A DNA stretch of 64,000 nucleotides. It comes from Nostoc mirabile CHAB5784. GTDB lineage: Bacteria; Cyanobacteriota; Cyanobacteriia; Cyanobacteriales; Nostocaceae. Made by a program: the position numbers and the translations under genes. Every line of letters begins with the position of its first letter. Positions within the stretch are counted from its first letter, which is position 1. Of this stretch, positions 43,601 through 51,117 are shown one piece after another. Under the pieces are notes generated by a model. That model was given only the letters and a program-made list of their open reading frames with translations. It was not told the origin of the DNA and did no database searches. The stretch spans positions 1 through 64,000 of the forward strand of contig NZ_JAIVFS010000043.1 in assembly GCF_020829645.1 (NCBI RefSeq), in the 5' to 3' direction.

Positions 43601-46525
43601 TTGACCTTCTACACTCGGAGCTGTATAACCCACCTTCGCTGCACCATCGTTGTTAATCGCTGACCCTTTGATGACAGCATGGATGCAATCTCCATCGGCG
43701 ATCGCAGCCTCTAGCAACTTCAAGACAACAATACCACCTCCGTTGCCGAACACAGTTCCCGTAGCTTTTGCATCAAAGGCACGACAGTGTCCGTCGTTCG
43801 ACCAAATCATGTCCTCTTGGTACAGATACCCCACCTTTTGGGGAACGCCGACGGCAATGCCTCCTGCTAAAGCCATATCGCATTCACCGTTAAGCAAACT
43901 CTGGATCGCCATGTGAACCGCTACCAGTGCAGTTGAACAAGCCGTTTGAATATTAACACTTGGTCCAGTTAAATTCAGTTTGTAAGAAACCCGTGTGGAC
44001 AGATAATCATTTCCATTGCTCAGCCTCACCTGTAAATCGCTGGCTGATACTAAGAAGGTGCGATTAGAAGAGAAGCCCTGGTTGGGATGAACGTTATTAA
44101 TCAGGTAAGTATTCATACCTGAACCTGCGTAAACTCCTATCAACCCCTGATAAGTTTCTGGATTGTAGCCAGCACTCTCAAGGGCTTCCCAGGCACATTC
44201 CAAGAAAATCCGCTGTTGCGGGTCCATAATTTCGGCATCTTTGGTGCTGTAGCCGAAGAAAGAAGCGTCAAATTCTTCGATATTTGGCAAAACCGCACCA
44301 GCTTTCACGTAATTTAGATTAGAGAGCAAGGTTTGGTCGCTTTGCGACAATTCATCGTTAGAAAAAAATGAAATAGATTCCACCCCATCTCGCAGGTTGT
44401 GCCAAAATGCCTCGATATCCTTGGCTCCTGGAAAGCGGCCTGACATACCGATAATGGCGATATTTGATTCTCTAATATAGGAAGACTGACGACTAACTCT
44501 GGTGCTAGGTTTGTGGGTAGTGGTAGCTTCTGATTTTCTTACCGTCTGACTTAAGCGTTGAGCCAAACTATATATAGTAGGATATTGAAACAACTCTACA
44601 ATTGACAGTTTTACTCCAAAGATTTCTGCTAATTTATTAGCACTCTGATTCAGGAGTAGAGAATTACCACCTAAGTCAAAAAAGTTGTCATGAATTCCTA
44701 CATCCTCTAATTGCAGCAATTCTTGCCAAACCTTAGCAATCAGTTGCTCGGCATCGGATTGGGGCATAACCAGAACAGTTTCCAACTCAGGTCTAGACTT
44801 TTCTGGCGCTGGCAGGGCGCGGCGATCTACCTTCCCGCTGGGGGTTACAGGGAAACCCTCCAATACCACAAAGGCGCTGGGCACCATGTACTCGGGCAGA
44901 CGTGCTTTCAGATAACTCCGCAGCGGCGGCACTAGCCCAGGAATCGGGTTTTGCTGTTGCGATACCTGTTCGGCTTGCACCTGTGCCTCAACACTATGCT
45001 CCTGGGGAGAACTTTCTTGGGAAGTCGGTACGACATAAGCTACCAAGCGCTTGTCACCTGGTACATCCTCCCTTGCCAAAACTACAGCTTGTCGAACTGC
45101 TAGATATGCCGCGATCGCAACCTCAATTTCTCCCAACTCGATGCGGAAGCCACGTATCTTTACTTGGTCGTCGCTCCGACCGAGAAACTCAATGTTCCCA
45201 TCGCGATTGTAGCGGGCTAGGTCGCCAGTTTTATACAAACGTGCTTCTGATGAGTCGCTAAACGGGTTGGGAATAAACCGCTCGGTAGTTAAATGGGTTC
45301 GGTTAAGGTAGCCCCGTGCCAGAGCAATGCCACCAATGTACAGTTCCCCAGGAACGCCTTCGGGAACTCGCTGCATCTGGGAATCCAGCAGATAAATCTG
45401 TGTGTTAGCAATGGGGTAACCAATCGGAGGAAGCGCAGGCCAATCCTTAGGTGAACCAGTAAGGGTGAAAGCTGTAACTACATGGCTTTCGGATGGTCCA
45501 TATTGATTGTGTAAAGTACAATTTTGTAGCTTTGTAAACCAACTAACAATCTGTCCGGTTATCTGCAACTGTTCCCCAGCAGTGATAATCTCACGCAGCG
45601 TCGGGACAACTGATCCCTGAGCATCCGCTACTGATGCCAGCTGTTGAAGGGCTACAAAAGGAAGGAAGAGTCTGTTGATTTCTTGATCTGTGAGAAAACG
45701 CAACAAAAAGAAAGCATCGACGCGCACTTGCTCTGAGATTAAAACCAGCGTTCCACCTGAACACCAAGTAGAGAAAATTTCTTGAAAGGAAACATCGAAA
45801 CTCACAGGAGCAAATTGCAGAGTTTTTGCTCCTTTTGGCAGTGTTGAGCTTTCCAGTTGCCAAATAATTAAATTAGATAAGGAACGGTGACTCATGGCCA
45901 CTCCCTTTGGTCTGCCTGTAGAACCGGAAGTGTAGATTACGTAGGCTAGGTTATCAGGCGTTACCGCACTGATTGAATTTTCCTCACTTTGTTTGGCAAT
46001 CTCCTGCCATTGCGTGTCCAGGCAGACAACCTGCGCTTGGTGGGGAGGAAGAGACTCGACTAACCGGGCTTGGGTTAGCAGCACTGATATTTGAGTGTCT
46101 TCTAGCATGAAAGCCAAGCGTTCAATAGGATACGCTGGGTCGAGCGGAACGTAAGCACCACCGACTTTAAGGATACCAAGCAATCCCACTACCATCTCTA
46201 GCGATCGCTCTACACAAATCCCCACCAAAACTTCTGGCCCCACACCCAGCGATTGTAGGTACTGTGCTAACTGATTGGCCTTTGCGTTTAGTTCTCGGTA
46301 GGTCAGCTGTTTATCTTCAAATACTACCGCAATGGCATCAGGCGATCGCTCTACCTGTTCCTCAAACAGTCGGTGGATGCATTTATTCTGGGGATATTCT
46401 CTTGTAGTGTTATTCCATTCAACTAATAACTTATGCTGTTGAGCGTCTGTTAAACTTTCTTTGCCTCTAAGTTGCTGTTCTGGATTAGATGCGGGGATTT
46501 CTGGTTTACTCAAAGGATCTATCAT
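37673..46525 (-). CDS. Hybrid NRPS-PKS loading protein: A-PCP-KS-AT-DH-cMT-KR-ACP, 2950 aa
   Basis: The protein opens with a C-A linker (LTDAQQHKLLVEWNNT) but no C domain, so it is the loading unit. A at about 45-570, pocket DVQFIAQVV, closest to Pro signatures I recall (DVQLIAHVV). PCP Ser622. KS at about 687-1120 (Cys863). AT at about 1262-1555 (GHSVGE, Ser1362; HAFH 1462-1465, malonyl-CoA). DH at about 1640-1900 has His1672 but Asn1846 (HPVLLNTC) where catalytic Asp is expected. C-methyltransferase at about 2130-2340 (LEIGAGTGS). KR at about 2570-2745, B-type by LDD 2661-2663, but the usual Tyr is His2718 (GQANHSAANAFLD). ACP Ser2886. A dispersed repeat is translated at about 1121-1150. 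No strong ribosome-binding site is visible before ATG 46525. Confidence 0.93.
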   Translation of the reverse strand: MIDPLSKPEIPASNPEQQLRGKESLTDAQQHKLLVEWNNTTREYPQNKCIHRLFEEQVERSPDAIAVVFEDKQLTYRELNAKANQLAQYLQSLGVGPEVLVGICVERSLEMVVGLLGILKVGGAYVPLDPAYPIERLAFMLEDTQISVLLTQARLVESLPPHQAQVVCLDTQWQEIAKQSEENSISAVTPDNLAYVIYTSGSTGRPKGVAMSHRSLSNLIIWQLESSTLPKGAKTLQFAPVSFDVSFQEIFSTWCSGGTLVLISEQVRVDAFFLLRFLTDQEINRLFLPFVALQQLASVADAQGSVVPTLREIITAGEQLQITGQIVSWFTKLQNCTLHNQYGPSESHVVTAFTLTGSPKDWPALPPIGYPIANTQIYLLDSQMQRVPEGVPGELYIGGIALARGYLNRTHLTTERFIPNPFSDSSEARLYKTGDLARYNRDGNIEFLGRSDDQVKIRGFRIELGEIEVAIAAYLAVRQAVVLAREDVPGDKRLVAYVVPTSQESSPQEHSVEAQVQAEQVSQQQNPIPGLVPPLRSYLKARLPEYMVPSAFVVLEGFPVTPSGKVDRRALPAPEKSRPELETVLVMPQSDAEQLIAKVWQELLQLEDVGIHDNFFDLGGNSLLLNQSANKLAEIFGVKLSIVELFQYPTIYSLAQRLSQTVRKSEATTTHKPSTRVSRQSSYIRESNIAIIGMSGRFPGAKDIEAFWHNLRDGVESISFFSNDELSQSDQTLLSNLNYVKAGAVLPNIEEFDASFFGYSTKDAEIMDPQQRIFLECAWEALESAGYNPETYQGLIGVYAGSGMNTYLINNVHPNQGFSSNRTFLVSASDLQVRLSNGNDYLSTRVSYKLNLTGPSVNIQTACSTALVAVHMAIQSLLNGECDMALAGGIAVGVPQKVGYLYQEDMIWSNDGHCRAFDAKATGTVFGNGGGIVVLKLLEAAIADGDCIHAVIKGSAINNDGAAKVGYTAPSVEGQAAVISEAMAIAQIDPSTVTYVETHGTATSLGDPIEITALTQAFRQSTEKNGFCAIGSVKTNIGHIAEAAGIAGLIKTVLALRDKIIPPSLHFSQPNPNIDFANSPFYVNTTLSKWKPNGTPRRAGVSAFGIGGTNCHVVLEEAPEQVKSQKSKVSQRGLGGFPHERVANPEGVKNDRTLHILTLSAKSQKALEELVQHYEVYLKSHPDAKLADICFTANAGRKHFNHRLAVTAESLEQLGEQLRTFGQQTTPISNSQTKTPLPTVSGNVISSVAALGAIAPTAQKERIAFLFTGQGSQQVGMGRQLYETQPTFRAALDNCAQILRPYLDKPLLEVLYPSQKEENLSQTKSPIDETVYTQPALFALEYALFQLWKSWGIEPDVVIGHSVGEYVAATVAGVFSLEDGLKLIAARGRLMQALPPDGEMVALLTDEAQALAAIQPYATEVSIAAINGPQSLVISGRCEAINTLCASLEAAGIKTKKLNVSHAFHSPLIEPMVAEFEQVARQVKFATPQGKLISNLTGELATSEIATPQYWCRHLREPVRFAASMETLQQQGVEVFVELGPKPTLLGMGRACLPENNQLWLPSLRSGQEDWQQMLCTLAQLYVRGVSVNWLGFDRDYTRHRLQLPTYPWQRQRYWVEATAFENKLTAISHLKSLSSQSQNPLLGQQLDLPGTAEIRFQSQISQNFPAWMKEHRVYETAILPGTAYLEMALAAGAIVTKSKNLCLQDVVIVKALMLPKDEVKTIHVILIPKESSIYSFEIYSFASAADENNGKTSWILHASGKLLINEKESLAQQVDLAALQQRCTQQIPPESLYQRFQQQGMDYGSNFQGLEQIWWHEREALGKIKLPSELVSEVGEYQLHPVLLNTCLQVLEAISPDESQQNTYVPVGLERLILCGRPSVSMWSYGRVRVEEERDRQQQQLLSADLELFAASGELIAVLEGVQLKAVCREAMLGIPQESWENWLYEVKWIPQVQYGLPVDYMPTASEISDRLQPQFAELLSHPSIAVYGEVFTQLEALSVAYVLTAFQEMGWKFQLGERFSTKQIAQHLGVVSQHWQLLGRLLQMLTSEGILKQTGSQWQVNSIPEIQDPRKVMNSLSCPEAEAELTLLGRCGSKLAQVLQGTHAPLQLLFPSGDTTTLAKLYQHSPMLRTMNVLVQKTVLSALERLPTGRGCRILEIGAGTGSTTNYILPHLPAKQTEYVFTDIGALFVAQAQEKFKNYPFVRYEVLDIEKDPQSQGFKPHQYDLIVAANVLHATSDLRQTLQHLQQLLAPSGMLVLMEGTAPVGWVDLTFGLLEGWWKFADHQLRPDYPLLPTRSWQKLLQEIGFKEIVTVEPALGATQEIVLMPQAVLVAQAAATKSACDITKNWLILADSQNIGQQLAEQLRSIGHNCTIIFPGTEYQQITAQEFSIDLANAAHFQQLCKAVPSVQGVVHCWSLDAPPPQAGSNLEVASKLSCGSTLYLVQALVENYSEPPSLWLVTQGAQAVGVASDVPGLAQSSLWGMRKAIVQEHPELNCVCVDLDPDKTDATQVIFEEITSATSEDQVAFRDGTRYVARLVRSQPSASCLRKEEPKRIGDAAFHSVSFREDSSYLITGGMGDLGLLMARWMVECGARHLVLVGRSAVKPAIRSQLEQLELSGARVVVAQADVSDYEQVSQLLASLVQSSPPLRGIIHAVGVLDDGVLKHQSWDRFARVMAPKVQGAWNLHALTQNQPLDFFVLFSSAASLLGSAGQANHSAANAFLDALAFYRRSLGLPGSSINWGAWSEIGAAARNQQVIERLNQIGMGTIAPHQGLQVLKQLFLEAPVQVGVVSINWSRYLERLLTISPFFTDLSIEIQGLHGQSRVLTQEREGDFLHNTLVSYPPVERQQLLESRLREQVAKLLGFSAAKLDMLESLTNLGLDSLTAIELRNRINNEMGVNLPVIKIMEGASISQLAELMLSQLALAEIITSASPSTELDDDMEEGSL
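43076..43165 (-). repeat. Dispersed repeat inserted in frame into the KS-AT linker
   Basis: On the minus strand it holds three tandem TCAAAAG heptamers followed by GCGGTCTTGGGGGTTTCCCC and the hairpin ACCCCGAAGGGGT. This is a combination I know as a common intergenic repeat in filamentous cyanobacteria. It is translated as about 30 residues (QVKSQKSKVSQRGLGGFPHE and on) between KS and AT. Confidence 0.75.
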
Positions 46526-46662
46526 CTGTGCTAATGGAATTATAGCCTTTCAGGTAGCGGGACTGCTGCACAATGGTGCAGCTGTTTCCGAACCTGTAAG
46601 CTAGGGGCGAGTTTGTGGAAGCTGGTTAAAGGAGCAACGCACCTTCAGCCTTACAATAACTT
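46526..46662. other. Intergenic gap before the assembly line
   Basis: The start side of gene 1 must hold its promoter, but I cannot define one. A small inverted repeat GCTGCAC-AATG-GTGCAGC lies at 46565-46582 and could be an operator or terminator. Upstream of ATG 46525 the frame stays open for nine codons only. Confidence 0.3.
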
Positions 46663-47234
46663 CTACTTGGGAAAACGTTTGGGCAATGGGTAAACGAAGT
46701 CAGTCTGCTTCAAACCGTCAAACCATTTAGGGTTTGGCGCACCATTATAGCTTTGGTTGTCTGGCTTTGAACCGGGAAACTGTAATCCAGACGTGCCCTG
46801 AATATTGATAGTAGCTCGGGCATGACAAGTAATACAAGATGAGGTCTGGACAAAACCTTCTTCAGTAACCGAATTACCCAACAGGGTGGGATTGCCAGCT
46901 GAATCAACAAAGTTGATCTGAGTGCCCTTAAGGCGATAGTTCTTCCACTCATCTGCCAGGGCAGACTCGCTAAAAAGCGTGTTCAGCTCCTTAGTGAAAC
47001 TCCCCGGCTCATATCCTTTATTTATCGGCCACTTGGGCGGCACATCGTGCAGTTCGACACCAAAGCTATCGTGACAGCCTATAAAATCACAACGCCCAAG
47101 ATTGTCTGAATTGTCACAGAAGGTGAATGTCGGATTGCAGCGTAGCTACTGCTAACGCTAAAACCAAAACCAATCAGAAGGCACCAGGCAAAGATGCAGC
47201 CAACTACTATGATTTTCTTCCCAAATTTCTTCAT
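46663..47234 (-). pseudogene. Exported CxxCH (haem-binding-like) protein with a frameshift
   Basis: ATG 47234 has AGGAG 8 bases upstream and encodes a signal peptide (KKIIVVGCIFAWCLLIGFGF, then SVSSSYAA). Directly after it the reading frame breaks. One base out of phase, the sequence continues CNPTFTFCDNSDNLGRCDFI and runs to KRFPK at 46663 (126 aa from ATG 47043). The downstream part contains SSCITCHARA (CxxCH, one haem-c site) and CDFIGCH (CX4CH). This could be a real frameshift mutation or a sequencing error. It sits just downstream of the exported TPR gene, in the same direction. Confidence 0.6.
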
Positions 47235-47261
47235 AGGTATTGCTCCTCGTCAAAGTTTTTT

Positions 47262-49523
47262 TTACATCGTTTTGAGTAATGGCTTTACCGTGGCATTCTT
47301 CCATGCCTTTTCAAATTCTGACTTGAGTTTCTGCGGAACCTCCTTGTGCGGAATCTTATTCTCGGGCTGCGCCTTTATACTTTCAATCAACCCAAAGAGT
47401 GATCGACCATTCATCTTGTGGATTTCCGGCTTTTCATCACCACAATTGGAGATTTGCAGATCTTTACAAAACACCTTTTCGGCTTCCGCATAGTTTTCCT
47501 GTCGATAATAGGCAGCACCCAGCGATTCCCGCACTGGGTAATACCAGTCTGGTGGCTCGTTGTAGTTCAAACCGTCTTCCAGAGCAACAGCCTCTGTCCA
47601 AATGTTGATAATTGGTTGATCGCGCTTAATATTTTCCGCAAAAAGACCAGAGTCTAGCTTCAAAGCTGAGTATTTCTCTACCCTATTTTTTACTTTCTCG
47701 ATAAAATCATTACGTATATCTGAAGGAAGAGCCTCTAGTGTGCGCGCTATAAGAACTAAGTTAGCAATCCTAAATAGGTCGGAGGCATTGTTGTTACCGT
47801 ATTGCAATTCTGGAGGAGCTTGACCAACTTTTTTCCAAAATTTCTCAAGCTTTGCTAAGGCTGACTCAATTGTAACGGGAGGAGTAGTAGCCAGATATTT
47901 CAAAACTTGCCCATACGACTGCATTGCGTTGGTAAAGTGCAAATCGCGCCGGGTGAAAAATTCAAATAAGGCTTCCTCACACCTGATCTTCGACAGAAAA
48001 TCCCATGCGTTAAAGCGTATTGCAGTCCAGATAGGGACAGTAAAGAAATAATCGTCTTTAGTTTGAACCAGCTTCTGATTATAGAGTGGGTTGTAATCAT
48101 CCACACTATATTTTTTTATGTTTTTAAACAATTCCTGCGCTGCCGCAAGAGCCTCACTTTCCCGTCCTTGAATTGAGAGCGAGTCAGTCAAAAAATGCAG
48201 ATTATGACTTAAATAGTGCAGGGGATAGCGGGCTGTTTCCGGAGTTTGGCGGATATAAGCTCGGTCTACATATAGGGCTTTATAGTTTGCCTCTGTTGCC
48301 TTGGCGTACTCACCAATTCGTTGGTAGACATGGGAGGGCATATGTTGTATGTGACCTGCTGCTGGCGCAAGTTCTGAGATTCTATTGGCACTATACAAAG
48401 CCACTTCCGGACAGGGAGATTCCTCGGTTGCGTGAATAAAATAGTGATTTGCTCCTAAGTGATTTTCTCCTATATGTTTCGGCTTGCGAGTGAGAACCTC
48501 TTTTAAGACTGGGAGAGCCTTTTCAATTTCAGGAGTTGGTTGACCTTTTCTCCAACCTTGCCACGGACAGAGGTTCGTTCCCATATAATTCGAGTCGAGA
48601 GGGGGAGATTTTTCTAGTAGGTTATCGAAAAGCTCTTTAATTTTGGAAGTCAGATCACCTTGTGTCCACCATTTCCACGGATTAATATTCATTAGAGCCG
48701 CTGCATATAGTGTCGCCGCATCATTGTCCTTTGGTTGTGCTTCTTGAAGTTCTTTCATTGCGTCGGCATAGGCTTTCGCGTCAACACACACATATTTTCC
48801 TTTTTCATTTACATAAACTTCGTCTCCCTGTGCATCTATACACTTTAATTTAGACTTAGCATCGTAGTCTGGTCGATCCACTTTATCTTCTGCATTGGCA
48901 GGTACTGGCTCTTTACTAGTATGTTTGTAGCGCTTGGCAAGAGCCTCTACATAATTCTTTTCCAGTTGGTTCTGGGTGCGATTATCAGTAGTTGATTGAG
49001 AGAGAAAGTGTTTCTCTGGCTCATTGTTTCCTTGGAATCCCTCTACTGTGTTTGATAACTCCACCCGTTGATTCTCAGCCCTTTTCTTTGCCAATTTGAC
49101 TGCTTCGTCAGCCAAATTCAAGCATTCATCTGTGGCACCCGTGTTAATATCCGGACCAGCAGCCATTGCAATTCCCCAATAGGGCATTGCTGCTTTGGGG
49201 TCGTCCTTTGCAGCCTGATTAAAGGAATGAATCGCTTCCGGGTGATTGAAAGCATAAAGCAGGGTCATGCCTTGATTGAGATAATCCTGTGCGTCTGGAA
49301 CATTCGATCCTTGCATCATGATTGGGTACTTATGATTTCCCAGACCTGAAAAAAGCGGTTCGGTGTAGCCTGGTGGTAAAGGTTTGATGCAATCTTTAAT
49401 GTAAATGTCGAGAGAAGAAGCTTGGGCATTCCCTGAGTGTATTGCTAAAACCAGCGCAATAACAAAACCCGCTATTAAATACTTTATAACGGAAAAACCC
49501 ACAAGCTGAAATATCTTTATCAT
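47262..49523 (-). CDS. Exported TPR-repeat protein, about 753 aa
   Basis: ATG 49523 gives a good signal peptide (IKYLIAGFVIALVLAIHSGN, AQA cleavage); ATG 49568 adds 15 residues without a ribosome-binding site. TPR-like helices are clear: DYLNQGMTLLYAFNHPEAIH, SFNQAAKDDPKAAMPYWGIA and near the end YRQENYAEAEKVFCKDLQ. Conserved His-rich pieces (HLGANHYFIHATEES, HIQHMPSHVYQRIGEY) suggest metal or ligand binding. A charged insertion (about 150-240) interrupts the repeats. Proteins of this build occur widely as predicted periplasmic or secreted factors without defined function. It ends 28 bases before the CxxCH gene. Confidence 0.65.
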   Translation of the reverse strand: MIKIFQLVGFSVIKYLIAGFVIALVLAIHSGNAQASSLDIYIKDCIKPLPPGYTEPLFSGLGNHKYPIMMQGSNVPDAQDYLNQGMTLLYAFNHPEAIHSFNQAAKDDPKAAMPYWGIAMAAGPDINTGATDECLNLADEAVKLAKKRAENQRVELSNTVEGFQGNNEPEKHFLSQSTTDNRTQNQLEKNYVEALAKRYKHTSKEPVPANAEDKVDRPDYDAKSKLKCIDAQGDEVYVNEKGKYVCVDAKAYADAMKELQEAQPKDNDAATLYAAALMNINPWKWWTQGDLTSKIKELFDNLLEKSPPLDSNYMGTNLCPWQGWRKGQPTPEIEKALPVLKEVLTRKPKHIGENHLGANHYFIHATEESPCPEVALYSANRISELAPAAGHIQHMPSHVYQRIGEYAKATEANYKALYVDRAYIRQTPETARYPLHYLSHNLHFLTDSLSIQGRESEALAAAQELFKNIKKYSVDDYNPLYNQKLVQTKDDYFFTVPIWTAIRFNAWDFLSKIRCEEALFEFFTRRDLHFTNAMQSYGQVLKYLATTPPVTIESALAKLEKFWKKVGQAPPELQYGNNNASDLFRIANLVLIARTLEALPSDIRNDFIEKVKNRVEKYSALKLDSGLFAENIKRDQPIINIWTEAVALEDGLNYNEPPDWYYPVRESLGAAYYRQENYAEAEKVFCKDLQISNCGDEKPEIHKMNGRSLFGLIESIKAQPENKIPHKEVPQKLKSEFEKAWKNATVKPLLKTM

Positions 49524-49568
49524 CTCTTTTGATGAATTGAAGTTGAAAATTTTGGTTCTTCGGTACAT

Positions 49569-49874
49569 ATTATGCTGTAATTTTGGGTCTTGTCCACTTT
49601 TGGTGATCTAGGGCGGGGATGCTCTCAGTTGAGCGATCGCAAAAGATGAATTTTTTTAGTCAATAGCGATAGAACGAACGCCTCAGTAGTTGAGAATGGT
49701 GTCAACAAATCAATAAAAGCTAGAATGGAGATGAAAAGCCTAAACTTCTTGTGTACTTTAGCTTTTAGGTAATAAAACGAGAAATAGTTGAGAATCACAC
49801 ACTCAGAGTCGAATATGGGTCAAAAGGCTATAGAAGTACTGTGTCGCCTATTACCCGATACAAAAAATCTTCAG
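49569..49874. other. Intergenic stretch
   Basis: It must hold the promoter of the TPR gene on the minus strand; I cannot place it. One GCGATCGC-type site occurs near 49634. A short plus-strand frame from ATG 49815 (MGQKAIEVLCRLLPDTKNLQ) is too short to call a gene. Confidence 0.3.
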
Positions 49875-50132
49875 CCCACATTCCGCAGATATTAAAGCGG
49901 ATTAAATAAATATAAAATTGGAAAAATAAAAGCCTGAAACTATTGCTTGGCAACAGTTTCAGGCTTTTCTCAGCTCAAATAATCGAGAAAGGTAGAGAGG
50001 AGGAAAAATCATGTTTTAAAAGAATTTAGAGAGCAATGGACATTTGAGGGAATATGCGTAGCGGATAGTGCTTTATATACAGCAGAAAATCTCGTAGCAA
50101 GATATACTTCATACTTGAGACATGAGTTGTAA
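49875..50132 (+). mobile_element. IS1634-type remnant: inverted repeat end and transposase fragment
   Basis: CCCACATTCCGCA at 49875-49887 equals the end of the IS at 50824. A frame ending at TAA 50130-50132 reads FREQWTFEGICVADSALYTA, typical of the catalytic middle of IS1634 transposases. The rest of the transposase is missing. Confidence 0.6.
49928..49968 (+). terminator. Strong hairpin AAAAGCCTGAAACT / AGTTTCAGGCTTTT
   Basis: A perfect 14-bp stem with a 13-base loop, ending in TTTT. It is a good bidirectional Rho-independent terminator inside the IS remnant. Confidence 0.6.
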
Positions 50133-50133
50133 G

Positions 50134-50255
50134 AATGATAATCGTATAGTTGGGGGGAGACAGGGGTGAGCAAGGCTCACCCCTGTCTCCTTAATAAAGA
50201 GAATGGGAAGAAGCTGCCGACAGCAGCTTCTTCCCCCACCTGCATGATTATCATT
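50134..50255 (+). repeat. Double-hairpin element bounded by AATGATAATC inverted repeats
   Basis: AATGATAATC (50134-50143) and GATTATCATT (50246-50255) flank two perfect GC-rich hairpins: 50156-50190 (16-bp stem GGAGACAGGGGTGAGC, 3-base loop) and 50205-50235 (13-bp stem GGGAAGAAGCTGC, loop CGACA). A short mobile palindromic element seems likely; it directly follows the transposase fragment. Confidence 0.6.
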
Positions 50256-50372
50256 ATTATGTAAATAGGATAGCTATTACTCAATACATTCTGCACGCGA
50301 TCGCCCTTTTTCCTCTGTTGAAACTGGAACTGGGGGGGGCGATCGCCCTACCCATTTAGCGCTGCTCCTCAT

Positions 50373-50730
50373 CTACTGAAAAGCTTGGAACAGTTCTACT
50401 ATTTTCGCTTTGAGTGCTGAAATTGCCTCTTCTAAAGTCTCACTTGGTTCCGTATCTACTAGATGAGCGTCCCCCACATCAGCACTTGACCATCATATTG
50501 CTAGGTTGCCCTATCGTTAAACATCCTTGCCACTTTTGCTCATAAGTATCAAGTGTAATAAAAAAACGCCGTGGCATTAGTTCTTCGGGGTTATTAACAA
50601 AATGTCCCCAAACAGAGAAGCCGAAATACTCCTCATTTTTTTCATTGTTGTATTCCCAATCAGTTAAGTTGGGAAAAGCAGCTTTAACTTGCTCTAAAAC
50701 TTGTTGGATTTCAGATTCGGTTAGTATCAT
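50373..50730 (-). pseudogene. Small hypothetical gene with a frameshift
   Basis: From ATG 50730 the frame reads MILTESEIQQVLEQVKAAFP and ends after IGQPSNMMVKC at 50479. One frame over, SSADVGDAHLVDTEPSETLE continues to ELFQAFQ with a stop at 50373-50375. The second part is clearly coding, so the gene originally gave about 118 aa and carries a frameshift near 50490. Family unknown. Confidence 0.5.
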
Positions 50731-50746
50731 CTCATCCTCTAAGAAT

Positions 50747-50815
50747 TTATTTTTTAGCTTTCGCTCTACGAATAAAAGCGATTATTTCCTCTAAACTAAC
50801 CCCTTCATTTTGCAT
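50747..50815 (-). CDS. Gene end or micro-ORF upstream of 50730 (partial)
   Basis: The frame gives MQNEGVSLEEIIAFIRRAKA and ends KK-stop, 17 bases before the next gene. It looks like the C-terminus of a helical protein whose front was removed by the IS beginning at 50824, or a 22-aa peptide starting at 50815. Confidence 0.35.
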   Translation of the reverse strand: MQNEGVSLEEIIAFIRRAKAKK

Positions 50816-50997
50816 TGATTGAATCCCACATTCCGCACCCTAACTGCCACAAGTTCATTAGTACTTAACTAATTGTCGGCGAATAGTATTTATGAACTAT
50901 AAAATGAAGGGAGATTTTAAAACTTAATGATAAATACTTCTATTAGGTAGGGACTGAGAGAAAATATCCAGGTATAGAAAATGATAATCATTATGAG

Positions 50998-51036
50998 GGG
51001 GAGGGAGAGGCTGCCGTCCGCAGCCTCTCCCTCCCC
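50998..51036 (+). repeat. Perfect 17-bp GC-rich hairpin beside an ATGATAATCAT palindrome
   Basis: The stem is GGGGAGGGAGAGGCTGC with loop CGTCC, then TTTTT. AATGATAATCATTAT lies at 50980-50994. It has the same layout as the element at 50134-50255, so it is probably the same repeat family. Confidence 0.6.
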
Positions 51037-51117
51037 TTTTTGTAATTCAATGCTGTTAAATCTGTAAAAAGTTTAAATAAAAAATTAAAATATCATCAAA
51101 TTGAGAATGTTAATTAC

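Noticed and set aside
22383..46525. Many plus-strand open frames of 60-146 codons opposite the three megasynthase genes
   Set aside because: They lie antisense to continuous, clearly conserved NRPS/PKS domains, lack ribosome-binding sites and have no protein-like domain pattern; they are shadows of GC-balanced coding DNA.
46565..46582. GCTGCAC-AATG-GTGCAGC as terminator or operator of the assembly line
   Set aside because: The stem is only 7 bp with no T-run and no second copy, so no role can be argued.
49815..49892. Short frame MGQKAIEVLCRLLPDTKNLQ as a gene
   Set aside because: 26 codons, ending inside the IS1634 terminal repeat, with no ribosome-binding site and no paralogue in the window.
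50980..50994. AATGATAATCATTAT as a Fur box
   Set aside because: It matches the classic Fur core well, but it occurs within IS debris beside hairpins, with similar copies at 50134 and 50246, and does not precede an iron-related gene. It fits a repeat-element boundary better.
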